NCBI GenBank assembly: GCA_024279425.1
Contig: JAJRRO010000106.1
Coordinates: forward strand, 25,647-89,646
Direction of reading: 5' to 3'
Source: Bacteroidota bacterium
GTDB taxonomy: Bacteria > Bacteroidota > Bacteroidia > Flavobacteriales > Flavobacteriaceae
Length of the DNA: 64,000 nt
Part shown: positions 54,461 through 62,195 of the stretch, in pieces
Position numbering within the stretch: position 1 is the first letter of the stretch
How the letters are laid out: every line of letters begins with the position of its first letter
Made by a program: the position numbers and the translations under genes
The notes under the pieces: generated by a model
Databases searched by the model: none
The model's input: only the letters and a program-made list of their open reading frames with translations
Told to the model about the DNA's origin: nothing

Positions 54461-55639
54461 TCATAGATAACTCAACCACCACTTATCTCGATTACTACTT
54501 TTGTAGGTATTATACCAACTGCATATGGGATACAACCCAATAATCAAGATTATCCAGATTAAATAAACTGCCAAGAGATCAAAACCGTAACCTTGAAGTG
54601 TGGGTTGCAGGGTTACCCAAAGGTCTATTACCATGTCAGAAGCACTGAATCCTGTCAATAATGCAGCAACTACTGCAAATATGTGTATTACATATATATG
54701 GATAATGTAAAAGAACATAGGAACGCGACCAATGATTATAAGTTGGTCGAAAATTGCTCCCTTCCACTTTTCTGCAAAGGCCAGGAATAGTATCGATGGA
54801 CCTATTGTAATCAAAAGGAACAGCAATGATGGAGGATACTTGGTTACATTGAAAAATGACATTATTGTGAAACTGAAAGAATCTTGTGATGACCAGAAAT
54901 AAGGGTCGCCATATAGGTTTAAAAATCGTAGCACAAAAAAAGCAGCCGTTAGGCCTAACCCCAATTGCAGTAACTTTTTTATTCGGAACTGACTTTGAAC
55001 GGTTGGTTTATACAGTTCCCCAAAGTAATAGCCCAACGGCATTACAAAAACCCAGGGGAGTATGGGATAGGCAATGAAAACTTCTATATTTCCTATGTCA
55101 ATAATGTTGAAAACATGAAGAAATGACCATAACTCGGCAATTATATTGCCCGTAGGAGCAAAAGAATCGAAGATATTATGTCCTACAATTACCAATATAG
55201 ATATCAGGATTACCGGTTTTTTTGGCAAGTAGATAAAACCTGCCAAACAAATCATTCCCAGACCCAGTATCCAAATCACCTGTAGCAATACTATCGAATA
55301 ATCCAGCTTAAACATCCAAGCCAGTTTAATTATGCTCAACTCTACGATCACTAACCAAATACCCCTTTTTAAAAGCCATTGGGAAAGCGATTTTTTATCC
55401 CGGCGTTGACCCACAAAAAAAGCTGAGGTTCCTGCCAAAAAAACAAATATCGGAGCACAAAAGTGTGTGATAAACCTGGTGAAGAATAGCGCTCCATTGG
55501 TTTGGGTAACATCTGTTGGGTCAAAGAAAAAGGCATCGTAATGAAAATAATCACGAACATGGTCCAATGCCATAATTACCATGACGAGGCCCCTAAGCAA
55601 GTCAATGGATTTTATTCTTTCTTTAGTGGTTGTATTCAT
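54461..55639 (-). CDS. DUF1624 / HGSNAT-like multi-pass membrane protein
   Basis: 392 residues and about ten membrane helices. The start KSIDLLRGLVMVIMALDHVRDYFH is the mark of DUF1624 and the heparan-alpha-glucosaminide acetyltransferase catalytic-type domain (Asp-His pair). HFCAPIFVFLAGTSAFF is also conserved. Members probably transfer acyl groups from the cytoplasm to periplasmic sugars. The start overlaps the end of the decarboxylase gene by four bases (ATGA type). Confidence 0.85.
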   Translation of the reverse strand: MNTTTKERIKSIDLLRGLVMVIMALDHVRDYFHYDAFFFDPTDVTQTNGALFFTRFITHFCAPIFVFLAGTSAFFVGQRRDKKSLSQWLLKRGIWLVIVELSIIKLAWMFKLDYSIVLLQVIWILGLGMICLAGFIYLPKKPVILISILVIVGHNIFDSFAPTGNIIAELWSFLHVFNIIDIGNIEVFIAYPILPWVFVMPLGYYFGELYKPTVQSQFRIKKLLQLGLGLTAAFFVLRFLNLYGDPYFWSSQDSFSFTIMSFFNVTKYPPSLLFLLITIGPSILFLAFAEKWKGAIFDQLIIIGRVPMFFYIIHIYVIHIFAVVAALLTGFSASDMVIDLWVTLQPTLQGYGFDLLAVYLIWIILIIGLYPICSWYNTYKSSNRDKWWLSYL

Positions 55640-57153
55640 TGTTTTGATTTATTAAGTTCTTGATGCGTTTTAGCACCGACGCTAACTACAATTTCTATTA
55701 TCTGCTTAATATCTTTTACTGAAGTCCTGAAGTTTACAATACATCCTCTTAAACAATATTGTTCTTGAATTATGGCATTGGATAAAAACACTTCACCTCC
55801 TTGCTGAAGATTATCAAGTAGCGTCTCATTTAAAGTGTTCAAATAATTTGCCTTATTGACACTTTTCGTAGGAAGGCCTTTTGTTGGTAGGTACCTAAAC
55901 GTAGTGATGCTCAAATTCTGTGTCATGGCCTGCAGTTCTGGATGATTTGTGGCCAACTCGAACATTAGCTTCGCCAATTCGATATCCTCACCTATCATTT
56001 TCTTGTAACCATTACTACCTATCTGTTGCAAAGCCATCCAAACTTTTAGCGCTCTGAACCCTCGAGAGTTTTGTAAACCGTATTCATAAAAATTCAATGA
56101 CTGACCTTCCTCTTCCTTACTGAAATTGTAATATTCAGGGTGCGAGCTATAGGTATCTGTCAGATGCTTGGGATTTTTAACCAAAGTACAACCAGCTTCA
56201 AGTGGGGCATACAGCCATTTATGGGGATCAAGTGCAATGGAATCTGCTGATTCAATGCCCTCGAATATGCCCTTCAATTCATGAATAATGGCTGCTGGAG
56301 CACCATAGGCACCATCAATATGAAACCACAAATTATGCTTTTCGCAAATTGAGGCTATTTCTTTCAGGTTATCGACAACTCCCGTACTAACGTCACCTGC
56401 AGTGCCCACCACCATGAACGGGCTATATCCATCTTTTTGATCTTGCAATATGGTCCTGGATAGAATAGTATTGTCCAACCTATTTTCTGAATCAGTAGGA
56501 ATCCAACGAACTGATTTTGACCCTTGACCAAACAGTATAGCTGCTTTTTCAACCCAAGTATGTGTAGTTTTGGAACAATAAGCAACAAGATTTGAGTTGG
56601 AATTATTTAGTCCTTCTTCCTTCAGGTTCTTAGGTCCTTTTGCAGTGCGGGCGGCCAAAAATGCGGTAAAATTGGCTATATTTCCACCGCTGACCAAAAT
56701 ACCTCCATAATTAGGTGAAACGCCAATGAATTCAGCAAGCCACCTTACTGTTTGTTTTTCAATTTCAGTGGCTATCGGACTTAAAATTTGTGCACCTACG
56801 TTGGGATTTGTAGCAGCAGCCAGCATATCGGCCAACACACCTATCGGAGCCGGGGAAGACGTAATATACCCCATAAATTTGGGATGTCCATTAAAGAGCG
56901 AGTGGTTAAGCAATAGCTCTGTGGTTTTAGTTATAATTGCTTCAGCAGAAAGGCCATTTTCCGGTAAGCCGGAATTGCCAACTAATTTTTGCAATTGTAG
57001 GGGTGATTCGCCCCGTGTCACTGGATATTCCTTAATGGTATCAAAGAAATGGGCAATGGTATCAATTAATTGATACCCAATTTTTCTAAACTCTTCCTTA
57101 CCAATTTCAATAGGTGTTTCCCGATACTCTGGTTTATCTACTACTTTCCCCAT
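55636..57153 (-). CDS. PLP-dependent group II amino acid decarboxylase (second copy)
   Basis: 505 residues. The PLP-binding His, Asp and Lys lie in KTTHTWVEKAAILFG, WFHIDGAYGAPA and SIALDPHKWLYAPLEAGC; ILVSGGNIANFTAF is the phosphate-binding loop. Distant from the copy at 28181 (different lengths and loops), so a separate lineage rather than a recent duplicate. Likely decarboxylates an aromatic or acidic amino acid. Translationally coupled to the DUF1624 gene. Confidence 0.9.
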   Translation of the reverse strand: MGKVVDKPEYRETPIEIGKEEFRKIGYQLIDTIAHFFDTIKEYPVTRGESPLQLQKLVGNSGLPENGLSAEAIITKTTELLLNHSLFNGHPKFMGYITSSPAPIGVLADMLAAATNPNVGAQILSPIATEIEKQTVRWLAEFIGVSPNYGGILVSGGNIANFTAFLAARTAKGPKNLKEEGLNNSNSNLVAYCSKTTHTWVEKAAILFGQGSKSVRWIPTDSENRLDNTILSRTILQDQKDGYSPFMVVGTAGDVSTGVVDNLKEIASICEKHNLWFHIDGAYGAPAAIIHELKGIFEGIESADSIALDPHKWLYAPLEAGCTLVKNPKHLTDTYSSHPEYYNFSKEEEGQSLNFYEYGLQNSRGFRALKVWMALQQIGSNGYKKMIGEDIELAKLMFELATNHPELQAMTQNLSITTFRYLPTKGLPTKSVNKANYLNTLNETLLDNLQQGGEVFLSNAIIQEQYCLRGCIVNFRTSVKDIKQIIEIVVSVGAKTHQELNKSKQ

Positions 57154-57190
57154 ATGTTATTCCCCTAGTTTGGCCATGGACGGCCTTAAA

Positions 57191-57491
57191 TTATTGAGCG
57201 GTCTTTGGATCGATTATTGTTCCTACCCGATTAACAACATTGGCAGGAAAACCTCCTTGTTTTGCATGTTCGCGAATCATTTCTTCATTCGGTGCGGTAT
57301 ACACAATAAATTTTATCGCCGGTTACATAGCTGTGCAACCACTGGATTTCAGAGCCCATTTTTTCCAAAACCCCACAGGAAGTTTGAGAGATTCCTTTGA
57401 GTTGTTCCTCGGTCAAATTTCCTGCTCCCGGAATTTCTCTTTCAATCACATACATGTTATGTTTTTCGGATAATACTTCTGGTCGTATCAT
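57191..57491 (-). pseudogene. DUF4242 protein gene, one-base frameshift
   Basis: The first part (YVIEREIPGAGNLTEEQLKGIS... QWLHSYVTGDKIYCVY) is a clear DUF4242 (SCO4226-like) small protein. In the intact family YCVY is followed by (T/I)APNEE. Here the frame instead reads RTE-stop at 57285; one base is missing near 57305, and the expected end (APNEEMIREHAKQGGFPAN... IIDPKTAQ) is present in the next frame up to TAA 57191-57193. Full family length would be about 90-100 residues. Start at 57491 or at the internal ATG 57455. Confidence 0.78.
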
Positions 57492-57503
57492 TTTTTTTGT
57501 TTT

Positions 57504-58304
57504 TCATGTTAATACTTCTTTATATAAGATACCAATAGCGATAATCAATACCATCCACCCGAAGAATTTTTTAAGTTGCGCACTATTGATATAGGTAGAA
57601 AGATAAATTCCAAGGTATGTACCCAAGACCGAGATTAGTGTGAATGCTCCTAAAAAGGACCAATTTATTTCCAAATTCCCTAAATCGCCCATAAACCCAA
57701 TCAATGACTTCATTGCAATAACAAACATTGATGTGGCCACTGCCTTTTTCATAGGAAGTTTTGCCAATACAACTAAGGTGGGAATAATCAAAAATCCGCC
57801 ACCAATACCAACTATTCCGGTCAGCAGACCTATAAAAATGCCTTGAAAGATCATTAAAGGATAATTGTATGGATTCGATAATGGACTTTTAGTCGACAAT
57901 TTGTCTTTTTGCAACATTGAAATGGCTGAAAAGAGCATTAAAATGGCCAATAAAACCATAATGGCCATATCTTTGGTTACCACAAAACCCTTAAATACCA
58001 TTAGTTCTGTAGGTATTATTGGGAGCGCATATTTTCGAACCACATAAATGGCTATAAATGCAGGAATGGCAAAAACAAAAGCGATTCTAAAATCGACCAA
58101 TCCCGCCTTCCAGTTTCTGAAGGCCCCAACCGATGCTGAGGTGCCGACCACAAAAAGAGAATAGGCCGTAGTTGTAACCGGACTAATGTGGAACAAATAG
58201 GCAAAAATGGGGATTGCAATTACCGAACCCCCACTGCCCATTATACCCAAAACCAAGTCAACGGTCAATGCCCCTGAAAAGCCGATTAGGTGCATTATAT
58301 CCAT
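57504..58304 (-). CDS. TauE/SafE-family sulfite/sulfonate exporter-like permease
   Basis: 266 residues, about eight membrane helices. Conserved TauE features: GIMGSGGSVIAIPIFAYL near the start and GLLTGIVGIGGGFLIIPTLV in the middle. This family moves sulfite, thiosulfate or sulfonates across the membrane, which suits its position next to a DsrE protein and a TsdA-like cytochrome. Same strand as its neighbours with short gaps. Confidence 0.88.
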   Translation of the reverse strand: MDIMHLIGFSGALTVDLVLGIMGSGGSVIAIPIFAYLFHISPVTTTAYSLFVVGTSASVGAFRNWKAGLVDFRIAFVFAIPAFIAIYVVRKYALPIIPTELMVFKGFVVTKDMAIMVLLAILMLFSAISMLQKDKLSTKSPLSNPYNYPLMIFQGIFIGLLTGIVGIGGGFLIIPTLVVLAKLPMKKAVATSMFVIAMKSLIGFMGDLGNLEINWSFLGAFTLISVLGTYLGIYLSTYINSAQLKKFFGWMVLIIAIGILYKEVLT

Positions 58305-58387
58305 TTTAAAAATTAAAATCCAACACTTAAACAGTTCTTAAATTGGGGCTTGTAACATTGATGGCATGCCTAAATGGCCATATTCTA

Positions 58388-58801
58388 TCATTGGCCCTCC
58401 TTGATGTATCCCCAACCTTTTTCCTGTTTTTGAATGATTTCCAAAATACCGTCAGGAACGGCTCGAACACCTGCAACGAGTTGCGAAGCTTCAACTTTAT
58501 GTCGATTCAAGGAGGCCTGGCAAACTACAAAATCTACATTCTTGTTCTTTGCAAGGGCTTCCATATCTTCTGAAACCGTTGATTCTCCTTTTACCACCAT
58601 TCCATAAGCTCCACTATACATGACCATCTCGAACTTGGAATCTGGGTAAGCCTTGGCCATCATTTTCATATGTCTCATGGCCGACTCGTGAACCTTGGCA
58701 TTATTACTGGTTACATCAAATACAATTTTTACCGGTTTTTCCTGAGCTAGGACCATTGTGCTGAATAAGCACAGTAGTACTAAATTAACTAACGTTTTCA
58801 T
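58388..58801 (-). CDS. Exported DsrE-family protein
   Basis: 137 residues, signal peptide MKTLVNLVLLCLFSTMVLAQ. DsrE/F-like fold: KIVFDVTSNNAKVHESAMRHMKMM (quoted in part), FEMVMYSGAYGMVVKG, and VDFVVCQASLNRHKV with the conserved Cys that carries persulfide in relatives. Export to the periplasm is seen in Bacteroidota members. Probably handles sulfur atoms from the TsdA-like cytochrome. Confidence 0.88.
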   Translation of the reverse strand: MKTLVNLVLLCLFSTMVLAQEKPVKIVFDVTSNNAKVHESAMRHMKMMAKAYPDSKFEMVMYSGAYGMVVKGESTVSEDMEALAKNKNVDFVVCQASLNRHKVEASQLVAGVRAVPDGILEIIQKQEKGWGYIKEGQ

Positions 58802-58832
58802 ATCTTATCTATTTATGGTTTTTTCTAAATAT

Positions 58833-59519
58833 TTATTCACCTGCAAAGATGTATCCGCAGCCATTTTCTTGCGCTCGTCCTAGTGCCCATACGCCGGAAG
58901 GTACCCATTGTATTCCTGGAAGAACCCCACTGACCCAATCTTCATAGACTGCCTTTGGGTCTAATTCCATTTTAGTGGCAACGGCATTGCTAAATACCTT
59001 GGTTGCCAAATCGCATGCACAGAACATGGCACCTCTTTCTTGTAGGCGTTTTATGCCATCTATACCTGGTAGAGGAAAATCACCTTCCTGTGGCTCATAA
59101 TATGGGTTTCTAAGTGAAGGTTTTCCTGTAGCGTTGTCATTGACTCCAAAAACTTCACCCAGATTATACTTTTTCCATATGCGATCTTCCAACGCTAAAC
59201 CCAAGGCACTATGTCTTAATACGGTCATAGCGGTCATATCGCTGTCAGCCGTGCCAGTTTCATTATTGGTCATGTAAAATGCCCAGTTCCAGATAATTGG
59301 AAATCCATCATGAGGTGTAGATCCATCATACACAATTCGGTGTGTTCCTTTAATTTTTTTGAACCAGTCGTCCGCATCGTTCATGTTTACTGGGTCTTCA
59401 AATTTTGAATTGCCATACATGGGATTTGTCAGAACAGAAATAGTACTGGCAGTTGCACCCAAGGCAAGGGCTCCAATAAATTGTCGTCTAGAATTGCTGT
59501 TGTTTGTTTTCATGATCAT
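58833..59519 (-). CDS. Tat-exported protein of unknown function in sulfur cluster
   Basis: 228 residues with twin-arginine signal SNSRRQFIGALALGATAS; start 59519 or 59513. The mature part has RHSALGLALEDRIWKKYNLG, GAMFCACDLATK with two Cys, and a Gly-rich end GCGYIFAGE. The layout loosely recalls a DsrE-type fold, but I cannot prove membership. Tat export suggests it folds, perhaps with a cofactor, before export. Lies five bases from the cytochrome gene, in one operon with DsrE and TauE. Confidence 0.75.
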   Translation of the reverse strand: MIMKTNNSNSRRQFIGALALGATASTISVLTNPMYGNSKFEDPVNMNDADDWFKKIKGTHRIVYDGSTPHDGFPIIWNWAFYMTNNETGTADSDMTAMTVLRHSALGLALEDRIWKKYNLGEVFGVNDNATGKPSLRNPYYEPQEGDFPLPGIDGIKRLQERGAMFCACDLATKVFSNAVATKMELDPKAVYEDWVSGVLPGIQWVPSGVWALGRAQENGCGYIFAGE

Positions 59520-59523
59520 TGAT

Positions 59524-60564
59524 TTATTTAGTTTTAACGATGTTATACTCTTGCTTGTAAAAGGCCATAATGGGCTGAAAGGGACCTAATTGGTGTTGGT
59601 CTATTGAAAAGGAATCGGCATAAGGAGGATAGGGCGTTGATACCGGTTTTTTCTTTATATCCGGGAAATCATGGTCCCGATTGGCTTTTGTGGGCCTTTC
59701 TTGCTGATTTATATATCCCGCCACATCATAGGCTTCTTCATCGGTAAGCAAGGTTTCTGTATAAATGACTCCAAAAGGCATATTGGCCTTTATAAACTGT
59801 GCGGCTGTAATAACACGAGTCATTCCTGCACCATTGTTATAGGAGTCACCACCCCATAATGGAGGATATTTATATGCAAGTCCATCAGGGTTCTTTTCCC
59901 CTTGACCATCCATACGATGGCATTCAATGCAGATTGTATTAAAAACACGCATGCCATTTTCTAGATTGACTTTTCTGTCCGGAATTTCGATTTTAACAAA
60001 GCCAAGTCCTTCCATTTTGCCATCTTCAGGTGCAAATCGACTTAGCCACGTCAGATATTTGACAAAAGCTTTCATTTCCTTTCCATTTGGCGGCATGGTT
60101 CTACCGTTCATACTCCGTTCCATACAACCATTAATCCGCTCTTCTATGGTACCCATTTTGTTTTCCCTTCCCCGAAATTGTGGGAATCGATTAATAACGC
60201 CCACCAAGGGTGCGGAAAAAGGTTTTGTACCCGAATACAAATGACAATTGTTACAGGCCAGTCTATTTCCTGAATATCCCTTTTCAGGACTGTCATTGTC
60301 CGGACCGATATATTTAGGCGTGTTTACAAAAAGTTCATGGCCATATTTAATGTCTGCATTTTCCTCGGAATCGCTTAATAAGGTAACATCATATTTAGAG
60401 TCATATAAAAAATCCAGTGAAGCTACTACAACAGTATCCTTTTCTTTGGGGAAAACTTCAAAATGAAAAAGAAATACCGCTGAAATTACAAGCATCATAA
60501 GGCCACAGCAGAGACCTATTTGCTGTTTAAGTTTTCTAATCAAATACTTAGTTTCGTTATCCAT
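59524..60564 (-). CDS. TsdA-like diheme c-type cytochrome (thiosulfate dehydrogenase family)
   Basis: About 346 residues; the ATG at 60564 starts MDNETKYLIRKLK followed by one membrane anchor. Heme site 1 CNNCHLYSG, with GVINRFPQFRGRENK and INGCMERSMNGRTMPPNG as in TsdA; heme site 2 CIECHRMDG, followed by NNGAGMTR, NMPFGV and LTDEEAYDVAGYIN. TsdA enzymes couple two thiosulfates to tetrathionate. Whether the Cys heme ligand of true TsdA is present cannot be judged for sure; Cys in INGCMERS is the candidate. First gene of the minus-strand operon TsdA - Tat - DsrE - TauE - DUF4242. Confidence 0.87.
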   Translation of the reverse strand: MDNETKYLIRKLKQQIGLCCGLMMLVISAVFLFHFEVFPKEKDTVVVASLDFLYDSKYDVTLLSDSEENADIKYGHELFVNTPKYIGPDNDSPEKGYSGNRLACNNCHLYSGTKPFSAPLVGVINRFPQFRGRENKMGTIEERINGCMERSMNGRTMPPNGKEMKAFVKYLTWLSRFAPEDGKMEGLGFVKIEIPDRKVNLENGMRVFNTICIECHRMDGQGEKNPDGLAYKYPPLWGGDSYNNGAGMTRVITAAQFIKANMPFGVIYTETLLTDEEAYDVAGYINQQERPTKANRDHDFPDIKKKPVSTPYPPYADSFSIDQHQLGPFQPIMAFYKQEYNIVKTK

Positions 60565-61413
60565 ATAGCTTATAATAAATATATGATAATCGGGTCGGGG
60601 GAGGTACTGCAATATAATACTACATTTGAAGATTCATTTTCACTATTCTTGCATTCTCTAGCAGTATTTCTGAAAATGTCAAAAGCAATTTGGGGTATAT
60701 AAGTTAAGGTTTTTTTTAATATCATCGATTATCTTGTTTTCTGAATACCACTACAAATAAGGTTGGTATGATTTTTTTCTTTATAAAAATGATTTCATTA
60801 TTCGTATGGATTGGGATGAATCACCAAATCCACATTGTTTGTTCCCATAACCAAAGTCTAAGGATTGAATGTCTTGTCCCCTAGAATTTATCTTCCCAAC
60901 AAAGCTAGAAAGCTCTTGTATCTTACATATAGCTCAGAAGCTCAAATGTTTTGCTAAAAAGTCCAAATAGGATTTGACCTAATAGTTTGGCTGGCTGATT
61001 TAAAATTTTAAACTCAAAATCCAATATCTGGAAGGGAGATATTATTTCATTCTCATAAAGGAATTTTGTATTTGTGTGCTGTTTCATTTTTTTTCATTGC
61101 ATATAATTTGGACGATTTTTGCATAAACATTTCTAAACTAACATTGAAATCTCCATGTTTTAATGTCTTCAACCATTCTTTCCATTAATTACAATCTTCC
61201 TCTGGATCTGTGAGTATGGTAAGAATACACCGTTTGTTGTTTGCAGATTACATACTTCTTGTGGTATACTAACCGAATTCGTAGTTATATCCAATACTGC
61301 CAAATTGCTTAATTGTCCCAATTCTCGGGGGACGTTCAGTAGATGGAAAAACATACGAAAACCCCATTAAGACTGTACAAATGTTGCCATTGAAAAAAAT
61401 CTATTGACTTTAT
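60565..61413. other. 0.85-kb stretch with a leucine-rich-repeat scrap only
   Basis: No full gene. Apart from the LRR remnant at 61169-61354 the stretch shows nothing recognisable; it should hold the promoter of the TsdA operon near 60565-60700. Confidence 0.4.
61169..61354 (-). pseudogene. Leucine-rich-repeat protein fragment
   Basis: 61-codon frame containing VPRELGQLSNLAVLDITTNS followed by VSIPQEVCNLQ. This is one and a half repeats of the bacterial LRR type (xLPxELGxLxNLxxLDLxxN), ended by a stop. No signal peptide and no other repeats; upstream sequence does not continue the frame. Most likely the tail of a lost LRR gene. Confidence 0.45.
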
Positions 61414-62046
61414 TTAATCTTCACAAACCCCAAAATATTCACAGACCGAGTAGTAATCATTGACGTCAACGCCAACTGATTTTAGTTCGGTCATTACTTT
61501 ATTTGTTGAGGACATACTCTTGCCAGATAAGTTTTCAGTAATAGTTGATTGAATAATTACAACCTTGATCCAATCCACAGGAGTTCTTTCATTAGGAAAC
61601 AGGGTTGTATCTTCAATACTTCGAGTGTTAACGATAATTGATTCTGGTATTGACATTTCTGAATCGTTCAGCCAAAAATTTATGAACTGTGTTGGAATGC
61701 CGTCTGTAAAGCTGCCTAAAACCCTACTGGGCAGATTGAATACTCTTCCCCTCGACGCCAGTGATGCGTTCCCAACACGCAGGTATACTAAAATGACATC
61801 TCTTTTAATTACCTCGGTGGTAAGCACACCAGTCATGTCTAAAACAATATTCTCGCTACTAAACTCAACGTCATTAAAAACAAATGTTCTAACATTGGCG
61901 TTACCATCTATCCCGTTAACACCAGCGGTTCCTTGTGGCCCAATGGTTCCATCCGTACCGTCTTCTGCACTGCAGGCTAAGGCCAAAGCCCCCAAAACAA
62001 ATAAAATCATTAACCTGGAAATTTTTTTAAGTGTGTTTGTTTCCAT
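61414..62046 (-). CDS. Lipoprotein with short collagen-like stretch
   Basis: 210 residues. Signal with lipobox (ILFVLGALALAC), then DGTDGTIGPQGTAGVNGIDG, a short run of Gly-x-y triplets as in many Bacteroidota surface lipoproteins. The rest is a beta-rich domain of unknown function ending with two Cys (YSVCEYFGVCED) that could form a disulfide. Two 13-base direct repeats and a palindrome lie just upstream (62097-62150), so its expression is probably controlled by a specific regulator. Confidence 0.75.
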   Translation of the reverse strand: METNTLKKISRLMILFVLGALALACSAEDGTDGTIGPQGTAGVNGIDGNANVRTFVFNDVEFSSENIVLDMTGVLTTEVIKRDVILVYLRVGNASLASRGRVFNLPSRVLGSFTDGIPTQFINFWLNDSEMSIPESIIVNTRSIEDTTLFPNERTPVDWIKVVIIQSTITENLSGKSMSSTNKVMTELKSVGVDVNDYYSVCEYFGVCED

Positions 62047-62096
62047 AACTCTAAATTTTAAAATTTAGAAGAAAAGTACCGAACCTTGTTCTATAG

Positions 62097-62150
62097 GGCT
62101 TGTACTATTTGTTCAATACTATGGAGTATTCGTGAATGGCTTGTACTATT
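62097..62150. promoter_or_regulatory. Direct repeats with central palindrome between lipoprotein and HTCS genes
   Basis: GGCTTGTACTATT occurs at 62097-62109 and again at 62138-62150, 41 bases apart (about four helix turns). Between them lies the palindrome AATACT-atgg-AGTATT (62115-62130). This is a credible operator for a dimeric or AraC-type regulator; the adjacent HTCS protein is the obvious candidate. Confidence 0.5.
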
Positions 62151-62195
62151 CTTGCATCCAATACGTGTGAAGTAGGCTTATGTGGTTTACATCAG

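Noticed and set aside
60520..60702. Plus-strand 60-codon frame upstream of the cytochrome gene
   Set aside because: No start context, no similarity and overlap with the cytochrome start; chance frame.
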